Of a stretch of 64,000 nucleotides of DNA, positions 45,923 to 53,236 are shown one piece after another. Numbering within the stretch: the first letter of the stretch is position 1; each line of letters opens with the position of its first letter. The DNA is from Xylanimonas oleitrophica. GTDB taxonomy: Bacteria; Actinomycetota; Actinomycetes; Actinomycetales; Cellulomonadaceae. Below the pieces are notes generated by a model. That model was not told the DNA's origin and searched no databases. It was given only the letters and a program-made list of their open reading frames with translations. The stretch lies in contig NZ_QKWH01000005.1 of NCBI RefSeq assembly GCF_003244315.1, positions 107,586 to 171,585 on the forward strand, written 5' to 3'. The position numbers and the translations under genes were made by a program.

Positions 45923-47109
45923 TCGAGGACCACCTTGATGCAGCCGTCCTGCTTCTTCTGGAACATCTCGTAGGCGTCCGGCGCCTGCTCCAGCGGCAGC
46001 CGGTGCGTGCGCAGGTCCAGCACCCCCAGCGGGTCGGCCGGGTCCTGCACCAGCGGGAGCAGGTCGTCCACCCACCGGCGCACGTTCGCCTGGCCCATGC
46101 GGATCGTCACCTGCTTGTCGAAGAGCTGCATCAGCGGCAACGGGTCCTTCGCGCCCCCGTACACGCCGCTGAGCGACACGGTGCCTCCCCGGCGCACCGC
46201 GTCGATCGACGTGTACAGCGCCGCCAGCCGGTCCGTCGCCGCCTTCTCCGCCAGCGGTGCTCCCAGGGCGTCGGGCAGCAGGCCCACCGCCTTCTGCATC
46301 ACCTCCGCACCCGGCGAGCCGTGCGCCTCCATGCCGACGGCGTCGATCACGCAGTCCGCACCCCGCCCGTCGGTGCACGAGCGGATCGCGTCCCCCACGT
46401 CACCGTCGGCCGCGTGCGACCCGTCCAGCACCTCGATCCCGTGCCGGGCCGCCATCGCGAGGCGCTCCGGCACCGGGTCCACGGCGATCACCCGCTCGGC
46501 ACCCCGGTGCAGCGCGATGCGCGCCGACATCTGCCCGATCGGCCCCAGACCCAGCACCGCCACCGTGCTGCCCTGCTCCACGCCCCCGTACTCCACCGCC
46601 TGCCACGCCGTGGGCAGCACGTCCGACAGGTACAGGTAGCGCTCGTCCGGCTCGCCGTCGTCTGGCACCACGATCGGTCCGTAGTGCGCCTGCGGCACCC
46701 GCAGGTACTGCGCCTGGCCGCCCGGCACCGACCCGTACAGGCGCGTGTACCCGAAGAGCGCCGCCCCCTTGTCGTGCTCGTGCACCTGCGTGGTCTCGCA
46801 CTGCGACTGCAGGCCGTGCGTGCACATCCAGCACCGGCCGCAGGAGATGTTGAACGGCACCACCACCCGGTCGCCCACCTGGAGGTCGCCGGCCGCCGGG
46901 CCCACCTCCTCCACGATCCCCATCGCCTCGTGACCCAGCACGTCACCGGTGTCCATGAACATGCCCAGCACCCCGTACAGGTGCAGGTCCGAGCCGCAGA
47001 TCGCCGTGGACGTGACGCGGACGATCGCGTCGGTGGGCTCGACGATCTTCGGGTCCTCGACGTCCTCGACCGTGACGGTCTCGCGCTTGCGCCAGGTGAG
47101 TGCGCGCAT
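45910..47109 (-). CDS. Zinc-dependent alcohol dehydrogenase, formaldehyde-dehydrogenase-like
   Basis: 399-residue medium-chain dehydrogenase. Catalytic Zn ligands are in AICGSDLHLY and GHEAMGIV, structural Zn Cys set in SCGRCWMC, and the NAD-binding motif GLGPIGQMSA near residue 190. A long C-terminal segment (SLSGVYGGAKDPLPLMQLFDKQ) is typical of the glutathione-independent formaldehyde dehydrogenase/S-(hydroxymethyl) subgroup. ATG 47109 has GGAGG 6 bases upstream. The stop codon lies in a 13-base tandem duplication. Confidence 0.92.
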   Translation of the reverse strand: MRALTWRKRETVTVEDVEDPKIVEPTDAIVRVTSTAICGSDLHLYGVLGMFMDTGDVLGHEAMGIVEEVGPAAGDLQVGDRVVVPFNISCGRCWMCTHGLQSQCETTQVHEHDKGAALFGYTRLYGSVPGGQAQYLRVPQAHYGPIVVPDDGEPDERYLYLSDVLPTAWQAVEYGGVEQGSTVAVLGLGPIGQMSARIALHRGAERVIAVDPVPERLAMAARHGIEVLDGSHAADGDVGDAIRSCTDGRGADCVIDAVGMEAHGSPGAEVMQKAVGLLPDALGAPLAEKAATDRLAALYTSIDAVRRGGTVSLSGVYGGAKDPLPLMQLFDKQVTIRMGQANVRRWVDDLLPLVQDPADPLGVLDLRTHRLPLEQAPDAYEMFQKKQDGCIKVVLDPWA

Positions 47110-47285
47110 GGTTCCTCCAGGGGTGCGGCACCGTCCGTGGTGCCGCTCGGGGTCGTTCGGTCGTGTCGTCCGGTCCGGTGGACCGGTCCGGTCGTCCTCG
47201 CCCGGGCGCTCCGGCGGGGACGACGACGGCCGGCCTCGGCGGTGTGCCGGCAGCCGGCCGTCGTCGGTCGCGAGCGGGTCGCGGC

Positions 47286-47468
47286 TCAGGCCTGGTCGCC
47301 GCTGCGCGGGTTGAGGTTCGCCGGGTCGGCGTCCGGGTCCTGCGGGGCGTCCGAGCCCACCTCGCCGCTCGCCGCGTCGCCGGTGCGCGGGTTGAGCGAC
47401 TCCGGCTGGGCGTCCGGGTCCTCGTCGGGGTCGTAGCCGGTGCTCTCGGCTCCGGGCTGGTCGGTCAT
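47286..47468 (-). CDS. 60-residue acidic repeat protein
   Basis: ATG 47468 follows GAAGGAGG. The product has no hydrophobic core and is strongly acidic. It contains a near-duplicate 14-residue unit, DPDAQPESLNPRTG and DPDADPANLNPRSG, separated by DAASGEVGSDAPQD. Probably intrinsically disordered. No named family recognised. It lies between the Zn-dehydrogenase and NTF2-like genes in a stress-type neighbourhood. Confidence 0.78.
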   Translation of the reverse strand: MTDQPGAESTGYDPDEDPDAQPESLNPRTGDAASGEVGSDAPQDPDADPANLNPRSGDQA

Positions 47469-47581
47469 CGTGCCTCCTTCGGGTCGAACGTCGGCGCACC
47501 ACGCACGGGGGCGCCGCTGCCTCGAACCTCGCACGGGGCGGGGGCACTCGCAGCGCACCGGTCGCCCGCCGGTGACTGCGG

Positions 47582-48085
47582 TCACCCGCCCTGGTGGCGC
47601 CCGTGGCCGGTGCTGCGGCGCGCGCCGTCGTCTCCTGCCGGCCGCGGGGCGTCGACCGCACCGTCCGGCGCCTCGTGCGCCTCGTGCTCGCCCTCCCCGT
47701 CGACGGCATAGGCGATCGTCTGCGCGACGATGCGCCCGTCGCGCACCACGAACGAGTCCGTGCCGTCGTGGATGCGAGCCTCGGGGGCCGTGGCGCTCCA
47801 CCGGAGCATCCCGTACTCCCCCGTGGTGACGAGGTCGTGGTACCGGTACGAGGCGTGGTCCACGTACGTGCGCAGCACGTCTGCGAGCCGGCGCACGCCG
47901 TCCAGGCCGTGGTTGACGCCCTCGCCCCACGAGATCAGGGCGACGTCGGGCGCGTAGTTCTCCGCCAGGTCGCGCTCGAGGTCCCCGGCCCGGCGGCACA
48001 CCAGGTGCGCCTCGAGCACCTCACGGGTGCTGCGCGCGGCGGGGCCGGGCTCGTCGTGGGTGCCGCCGGCCGGGGTGCCGCTCAC
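47582..48085 (-). CDS. NTF2-like (SnoaL/YybH-type) polyketide-cyclase-fold protein
   Basis: 167 residues from GTG 48085, which overlaps the stop of the preceding DUF2231 gene (GTGA). The central 110 residues (AHLVCRRAGDLERDLAENYAPDVALISWGEG, DHASYRYHDLVTTGEYGMLRWSA, SFVVRDGRIVAQTIAY) are the cone-shaped NTF2-like fold. A disordered acidic/His tail follows (EGEHEAHEAPDG). Enzymatic role undetermined. Cotranslated with DUF2231. Confidence 0.8.
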   Translation of the reverse strand: MSGTPAGGTHDEPGPAARSTREVLEAHLVCRRAGDLERDLAENYAPDVALISWGEGVNHGLDGVRRLADVLRTYVDHASYRYHDLVTTGEYGMLRWSATAPEARIHDGTDSFVVRDGRIVAQTIAYAVDGEGEHEAHEAPDGAVDAPRPAGDDGARRSTGHGRHQGG

Positions 48086-48633
48086 GGAGCGCTGGAGTCG
48101 GGCTCGCTGCGCGCCAGGGTCAGGTGGCCGCCCAGGTAGCCGCTGGCGGTGACGACGACGCCGGCCGCCAGGCTCACGGCCACCCCCGCCTTGGTGTGCC
48201 CCCGCCGGCGCAGCAGCCACGAGACGGCGTAGGTGCCCCCGGCCACGGCGTTGAGCACGGCGTGGACCGCGCCCACACGGCTGGATCGCCTGCTGCGCAG
48301 CCCCGCCCAGTCGGCCAGGCCGGTCAGCGCGGTGGGCGCCACCAGCAGCACCCCGGCACCGATCAGCCGGCGCGAGGCCACGGCGTGCTTCTCCGCGCCC
48401 GTGAGGTCGAGCAGCGTGGCACCGATCCAGGCGCCCAGCGGGGCGTCGGTCATGATGGGGTGGACGGCGTGGCCCAGCGAACGGCCCCGCAGCTCTTCCA
48501 GGAGCCGCCCGGAGGGCAGCACGGTGGCGGCCACGGCCTGCAGCCGCTCGGTCAGGGCGTCCAGGCCCGTGTTCTCCTCCAGCCGCTCCGTCAGGCGGGC
48601 GGGCGGCGGGGTGGGCATGTTCTCGACGGTCAC
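48082..48633 (-). CDS. DUF2231 domain membrane protein
   Basis: 183 residues from GTG 48633 (GGAGGAGCACC upstream). The DUF2231 core HPIMTDAPLGAWIGATLLDLTG is followed by four predicted helices, with LVAPTALTGLADW, SRVGAVHAVLNAVAGGTYAVSW and LGGHLTLAR. The family has His/Asp positions at membrane edges that suggest haem or metal binding; function unknown. Its stop overlaps the NTF2-like gene. Confidence 0.83.
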   Translation of the reverse strand: MTVENMPTPPPARLTERLEENTGLDALTERLQAVAATVLPSGRLLEELRGRSLGHAVHPIMTDAPLGAWIGATLLDLTGAEKHAVASRRLIGAGVLLVAPTALTGLADWAGLRSRRSSRVGAVHAVLNAVAGGTYAVSWLLRRRGHTKAGVAVSLAAGVVVTASGYLGGHLTLARSEPDSSAP

Positions 48634-48803
48634 GGTGCTCCTCCGGTCCGTCGCGCTGGGCCCCTGGTCTCGAGGCCGCCGCGCGGTGTCACGCTGCTGC
48701 GCCACGGCGGCGCAGGCCGGCAGCGTAAGGACGGTCCGGTGCCGCTCGCACGTGCTCGGCACACCGTCGCCGGGCCGCTCTCCCGGCCCGGCGACGGCGG
48801 GCG

Positions 48804-49260
48804 TCAGCCCTTGGAGCCGGTGGTCGAGATGCCCTGGACGAAGTACCGCTGACCGAGGAAGAACAGCAACGGCTCCCGGGGCAGGCCCAGGAAGAACTGA
48901 CGCAGGAGGAAGACGTAGAACGCGCTGCCGAACAGGTTCCCCGCCCACAGGGGCACGTTGGTACCCACCAGCCCGAGCTGGTTCCAGATGAGGAACGTGG
49001 GGATCAGCGTCACCGCGCCGGGCAGCATCATGGTGGCGAGCACAGGGCCGAACAGCGGCCCACGGCCCCGGAACCGGAAGTGCGCGAAGCCCCACGAGCG
49101 CGCTGGAGACCGTGACGGTCACCGCCGCCACCACTAGCACCCGCACCCGGCGGGGCCGGCGCCGGCCGCGCGAGAGCCGCGCCGTCGTGCGGGCACGCCC
49201 CGGCGGCAGGCCCGGGTCCGGGGTCGCCGGGTCCGCGAAGGTCAGCGGGGTCGAGGTCAT
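48804..49260 (-). pseudogene. Degraded carbohydrate ABC transporter permease (MalG-type)
   Basis: Begins MTSTPLTFADPATPDPGLPP, then RRVRVLVVAAVTVTVSSALVG, where an extra G near 49098 shifts the frame. In the next frame it continues FAHFRFRGRGPLFGPVLATMM, LPGAVTLIPTFLIWNQLGLVG, AFYVFLLRQFFLGLPRE and PLLFFLGQRYFVQGISTTG. The end is the typical MalG/UgpE C-terminus, but the EAA loop and about 150 residues are missing at the LPRE/PLLF junction. A further loss is likely near the N-terminus. No partner permease or binding protein is present. Confidence 0.8.
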
Positions 49261-49411
49261 CGCTGCATGTCTCTCGGCCGAAGACGCCACATGATGCGCT
49301 CGGTCAACAATGCTCGCACTCTGGGCGCCGGCGGCGCCCCCGGGGCGGCCGGGGCGCTAACGTCACGGGCACGGTCCGGGCGGGACCGTGGGCACTGTGC
49401 AGGGAGGCACC

Positions 49412-49915
49412 ATGTCGGACGACTCGGTGGTAGGTCCGGGACCGGGCTCAGGTCACCAGCAGGGGCGCGCCGAGACGCCGGAGGAACGCTCGGACCGCAA
49501 CTGGAACGAGCTGCTGCAGGAGCTGCGCGTCATGCAGACCGGGGTGCAGATCCTCACCGGGTTCCTGCTGACGCTGCCGTTCCAGCCGCGCTTCGCGGAG
49601 CTGACGGCCTACCAGCGGGGCGTGTACCTGGTGCTCGTGCTGCTCTCGGCGGCCACGACGGGGCTGGCGATCGCGCCCGTGGCGATGCACCGTCACCTGT
49701 TCCGCCGTCACATGAAGCCCCGGCTGGTGACGTCGGCCGACAGGATGACGCGGGCGGCGCTGGTGCTGCTCACGCTCGTCGTGGCGGGGGTGGTCAGCCT
49801 GGTGTTCGACGTCGTGGTGGGGCACGGCGCGGGGCTGGTGGTGGGCGGTGTCGCGCTGGTGGCGCTGCTCGCCCTGTGGACGGTGCTGCCGGCGCTGGTC
49901 CGACGGCGGCGCTGA
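49412..49915 (+). CDS. DUF6328 family membrane protein
   Basis: 167 residues from ATG 49412 (GGGAGG upstream). Sequence features: RSDRNWNELLQELRVMQTGVQILTGFLLTLPFQPRF, then YLVLVLLSAATTGLAIAPVA, HRHLFRRHMKPRLV, and two further helices (VLLTLVVAGVVSLVFDV, LVALLALWTVLPALV). I associate this pattern with DUF6328. Function unknown; common in actinobacterial stress neighbourhoods. Confidence 0.78.
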   Translation: MSDDSVVGPGPGSGHQQGRAETPEERSDRNWNELLQELRVMQTGVQILTGFLLTLPFQPRFAELTAYQRGVYLVLVLLSAATTGLAIAPVAMHRHLFRRHMKPRLVTSADRMTRAALVLLTLVVAGVVSLVFDVVVGHGAGLVVGGVALVALLALWTVLPALVRRRR

Positions 49916-49968
49916 CAGCCGTCGGACCAGCGTCAGGGAGCGGGCGCCCCGGGTGGCCCGGGCAGCCG

Positions 49969-50265
49969 TCAGGCGGCGAGGTCGAACGCGGCCCGGCGGG
50001 CGGCGGCCCGCTCCTGGTGGCGCTTGCGCAGGATGGTGAGGGTGGCGTGGGCGCCGATGACGATCCAGGCCACGTTGGCCGCGGCGGAGGGCCAGACGCC
50101 GTTCACGGCCGCCACGAGGAACATGGCCGTGGCGCCGCCCAGGTTGGTGAGCTGGAAGGCGAAGGAGCCAGCACCCCAGCGGCCCTTGCTGACCATGCCG
50201 TAGGCGACGATCCCGGCGACCGCGCCGACCCAGCCGAGGACGGTGATGAGAGTGATCAGCGACAC
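49969..50265 (-). CDS. CBU_0592-type small membrane protein
   Basis: 98 residues with three predicted helices: LITVLGWVGAVAGIVAYGMV, FAFQLTNLGGATAMFLVAAV and AAANVAWIVIGAHATLTILR. A short basic tail follows. The pattern matches the CBU_0592-like family of small membrane proteins of unknown role. ATG 50265. Divergent from the LysR gene. Confidence 0.75.
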   Translation of the reverse strand: MSLITLITVLGWVGAVAGIVAYGMVSKGRWGAGSFAFQLTNLGGATAMFLVAAVNGVWPSAAANVAWIVIGAHATLTILRKRHQERAAARRAAFDLAA

Positions 50266-50434
50266 GTGAGACTCCGGGCAGAGACAGCGGGCGCACGCCC
50301 GCGGAGGGGAAAAGGTGGAGGTTGTCGCCTCGCAGGTTCTCCCCAGAGGGTCCTGCTGCGCGTGCGACTATCGTGCAACACGTTTCGGTTCAGTGCAATC
50401 GAATAGTTGTTGAGACGGGATGTAGGATCGCTTC

Positions 50435-51340
50435 ATGGCCACCGACCCCCGTCGACTCTCCTTCCTGCTCGCCGTCCACCGCGCCGGAGGGGTGCTCGCG
50501 GCCGCCGAGCTCATGCACGTCACGCCGTCGGCGGTGTCCCAGCAGATCGCCCGTCTGGAGGCGGAGGAGGGCTTCCCGGTCCTCGATCGCGGGCCCCGTG
50601 GCGTCACCCTCACGCCGGCCGGCCGGGTGCTCGCCGAGGCCGCCGAGCGCATCGAGTCCGAGCTGGTCGAGGCCCGTCAGGCCATCGCGGCCCTGGGCGA
50701 CGGCGTCTCCGGTCAGGTGAAGATCGGTGCCTTCCAGACGGCGATCCGCGCCGTGGTCGCGCCCGCCCTCGCCCCCCTCTCCGAGCGGTTCCCCGCCGTC
50801 GAGATCGACGTGCGCGAGCACGAGCCCGCCGACTCGCTGCGGATGCTGCGGGCCGGCGACCTCGACGTCGTGCTGCTCGAGCGCGACGCCGAGGTGGACA
50901 CCGCTGCCCCGCGCGGCTCGCACGACGTACCGCTCGTGGACGAGCCGTGGCGTCTGGTGATCCCGGTGGGCATGCCGGTCCCGGAGAAGCTCGACGACCT
51001 CGCCGAGCTCACCTTCGTGGCCGGGGAGCGCGGCACGGCCGCCGACCGCGCGCTGCAGCGCGTGGCGCGCTCGCTCGGCACCACCATCACCACCCGCCAC
51101 TCCACCTACGACTTCGACACCGCCCTCGCCCTCGTGGCCGCCGGGCAGGGAGTGGCGTTGCTGCCGGCCCTCGCGTTCGAGGGCGGAGTGACCGAGAACC
51201 TGCAGGTGGTGCGGCTCGCGGGGCTGGGCGCCCGCCGGCTGTACGTGCGCCACCGCGCTACCCGTCACGAGCCCAGCCCGGCCGTGCGCGCCGTCGTCGA
51301 CGTCATGGTGGAGGTGGCGAGCCAGCTCGAGCTCGCCTGA
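50435..51340 (+). CDS. LysR family transcriptional regulator
   Basis: 301 residues: N-terminal winged helix (LSFLLAVHRAGGVLAAAELMHV, TPSAVSQQIARLEAEEGFPVL) and a periplasmic-binding-like effector domain from about residue 90 (GQVKIGAFQTAIRAVVAP). TAGGAT lies 6 bases before the ATG and no Shine-Dalgarno is visible. Direct GTGCAA repeats 21 bases apart lie upstream (around 50370-50397). Probable target is the divergent CBU_0592-type gene or the next dehydrogenase. Confidence 0.92.
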   Translation: MATDPRRLSFLLAVHRAGGVLAAAELMHVTPSAVSQQIARLEAEEGFPVLDRGPRGVTLTPAGRVLAEAAERIESELVEARQAIAALGDGVSGQVKIGAFQTAIRAVVAPALAPLSERFPAVEIDVREHEPADSLRMLRAGDLDVVLLERDAEVDTAAPRGSHDVPLVDEPWRLVIPVGMPVPEKLDDLAELTFVAGERGTAADRALQRVARSLGTTITTRHSTYDFDTALALVAAGQGVALLPALAFEGGVTENLQVVRLAGLGARRLYVRHRATRHEPSPAVRAVVDVMVEVASQLELA

Positions 51341-51430
51341 CCCGGCTCCTGGCTGCGCCCGGCTGCGGCCGGCCCGCGGCCGGCCGAGCCGGCCCCCGGC
51401 CCAGGTCACGCTGCCCGTAGGCTCTGCCGC

Positions 51431-52828
51431 ATGGACGTCGCGGTGCTCGGTGCCACGGGGGACGTCGGCCGGCAGGTGTGCACGCAGCTCATCGCCGGCG
51501 GTCTGCTGACCCCCACCTCTCGCCTCCAGCTCGTCGGCCGGCCCGACGGCGGCAGCCGCAGCGCCGCGTTCGGCCTGCGGGCAGACCTGGTCGACGCGTT
51601 CGACGAGCGCGCCCCGCTCATCGACGTGGCCCTGCAGCCCGACGACGTCGTGGCCGACGCCGTCGTCGCCACCGCGGGCCGCACCGCTCCCGCCAAGGTG
51701 GGCGTCAGCGGCGACCGCGCCGCCCTCGCCGCGGACAACCTCGAGGTCTTCCGGTCCTACGCCCGGTCCCTGGCACGCCACGGGTCCGGCAAGGAGGTCG
51801 TCATCGTGGTGACCAACCCGGTGGAGCTGGGCGTGGCCGTCATGGCCGAGGCGCTCGGCCGGCACCGGGTGATCGGCATGGGCGCCTGGCTCGACACGCT
51901 GCGGTTCCGCCGCGAGATCGCCGTCTCCCTCGGGGTGCGCCGTCACCGCGTGGGCGGGTTCGCCGGCGGGGAGCACGGCCTGCGCGCCGTCCCGCTGTGG
52001 TCCACCGTGCGCATCGCCGGTCTCGACGAGGCCGAGCGCCGTGCCGCCGTCGCGCACCTGCGCGGGGGCCGGACGCTCGACGCGCTGCCGGCCGAGGTCG
52101 CCGCCGCCAAGGACCTGCTCGACGACGTCGCCGCGCGCGACGTCGGGGAGGCGTTCGCGCAGGTGGACGCCATGCCCGCCGACCTCCGCGTCATCACGCG
52201 GCCCTGGATGACGCACCAGTCGGGCGCCAAGACGGCGTCCTCCACCGCTGCCGCGACCGTGGACCTGGTGCGCACGCTGCTCGACGGCCGCGACATCGTG
52301 GTGGCCGGGCAGGTCGCGCTCGACGGCGAGGTGCCGGTGCCCGGCCGGGTGCTGGGCGTGCCCGTCATCCTGGGTCCCGAGGGCTGGTCGCGCGTGGTGC
52401 TCGACCCGCTGGCCGACGACGAGGAGCGCCTGCTCACCGCGTCCGGCGAGGCCGTGGACGCCATGCTCCACGGGCTCGGCGTGCTCCCGCCCGAGGTCGA
52501 GGACCCGGTGGTGGGCCACGCGGCGGCGACTCCCCCGGACGTGGCGCCGGGCGCCGAGCCGCGCTGGGAGGTCGAGGTGGAGGTGCGTGCGGCCGACGAG
52601 ATCGGCACGGTGGCCATGCTCACCAGCGTGTTCGCCTCCCGTGGCGTGGGCGTCGAGTCCCTCGCCACCACCTCGTCCGCCGATGGTGCTGGTGGTGCTG
52701 ACGGTGCCGGCGGGGCGGGCACCGTGGTGGTCGCGTTCCGCGCGGGTGGGCGCCGGGCGCGCGACATCCAGCGCACCCTGGAACGTCTGGCTGCCGTGCG
52801 GCACGTCGTGGTGCGCCGCGGCGTGTGA
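51431..52828 (+). CDS. Malate/lactate-dehydrogenase-like protein with C-terminal ACT-like domain
   Basis: 465 residues. Residues 1-320 form a lactate/malate dehydrogenase-fold with VAVLGATGDVGRQV, VVTNPVE, the WLDTLRFRR segment (Asp-X2-Arg pair) and the catalytic His in GGEHG near residue 180. After an Ala/Pro-rich linker, residues ~375-462 (WEVEVEVRAADEIGTVAMLTSVF through RRARDIQRTLERLAAVRHVVV) look like an ACT ligand-binding domain. That fusion is unusual for this family. TAGGCT ends 7 bases before the ATG. Lies directly upstream of the glycine riboswitch. Confidence 0.78.
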   Translation: MDVAVLGATGDVGRQVCTQLIAGGLLTPTSRLQLVGRPDGGSRSAAFGLRADLVDAFDERAPLIDVALQPDDVVADAVVATAGRTAPAKVGVSGDRAALAADNLEVFRSYARSLARHGSGKEVVIVVTNPVELGVAVMAEALGRHRVIGMGAWLDTLRFRREIAVSLGVRRHRVGGFAGGEHGLRAVPLWSTVRIAGLDEAERRAAVAHLRGGRTLDALPAEVAAAKDLLDDVAARDVGEAFAQVDAMPADLRVITRPWMTHQSGAKTASSTAAATVDLVRTLLDGRDIVVAGQVALDGEVPVPGRVLGVPVILGPEGWSRVVLDPLADDEERLLTASGEAVDAMLHGLGVLPPEVEDPVVGHAAATPPDVAPGAEPRWEVEVEVRAADEIGTVAMLTSVFASRGVGVESLATTSSADGAGGADGAGGAGTVVVAFRAGGRRARDIQRTLERLAAVRHVVVRRGV

Positions 52829-52894
52829 CCTGCCCGACACACGGCACCGCTAGACTCCCCACCACGCAGTACCCAGCACGACGCCGCTCGAACC

Positions 52895-53140
52895 ACGACG
52901 GGAGAGTCCGGCGGACCGGCGCCCACCGTCGTCCTCGGTGGGCAGCGGGCCGACGGCGCCGAAGGAGCAAACCCCTCCCCGGGAATCTCTCAGGCCCCCG
53001 TACCGTCGTGGCGAGGCAACTCTGGAAAGAGGCCGTCGCGCCGCAGCGCCCCGGGCGCCGCGACGAGGCGGCCCACCGACGGTGCAAGCCGGCGCGCCCC
53101 GTAGGCGGACCGGCAAAACTCTCAGGTCGACGCGGCCTGC
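52895..53140 (+). promoter_or_regulatory. Tandem glycine riboswitch
   Basis: Two consecutive glycine-aptamer-like segments: first about 52895-53008 (GACGGGAGAGTCC, GCCGAAGGAGCAA, then TCTCAGGCCCCCGTACCGTC). The second is about 53010-53140 (GGCGAGGCAACTCTGGAAAG, GACGGTGCAAGCC, CCGTAGGCGGACC, AACTCTCAGGTCGACGCGG). They form the double-aptamer gcvT-motif glycine sensor. A GCGGGGA / TCCCCGC hairpin (about 53182-53207) follows as expression platform. Glycine binding is expected to turn on gcvP-gcvT-gcvH. Confidence 0.93.
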
Positions 53141-53236
53141 CAGGAGCCTCCGGGCCCGGGCGGGCAGGGTCCGATGACAGAGCGGGGAGGGACAACGCAG
53201 TCCCCGCCACGCCGCCTCACCGACCGGAGCGTCCCT

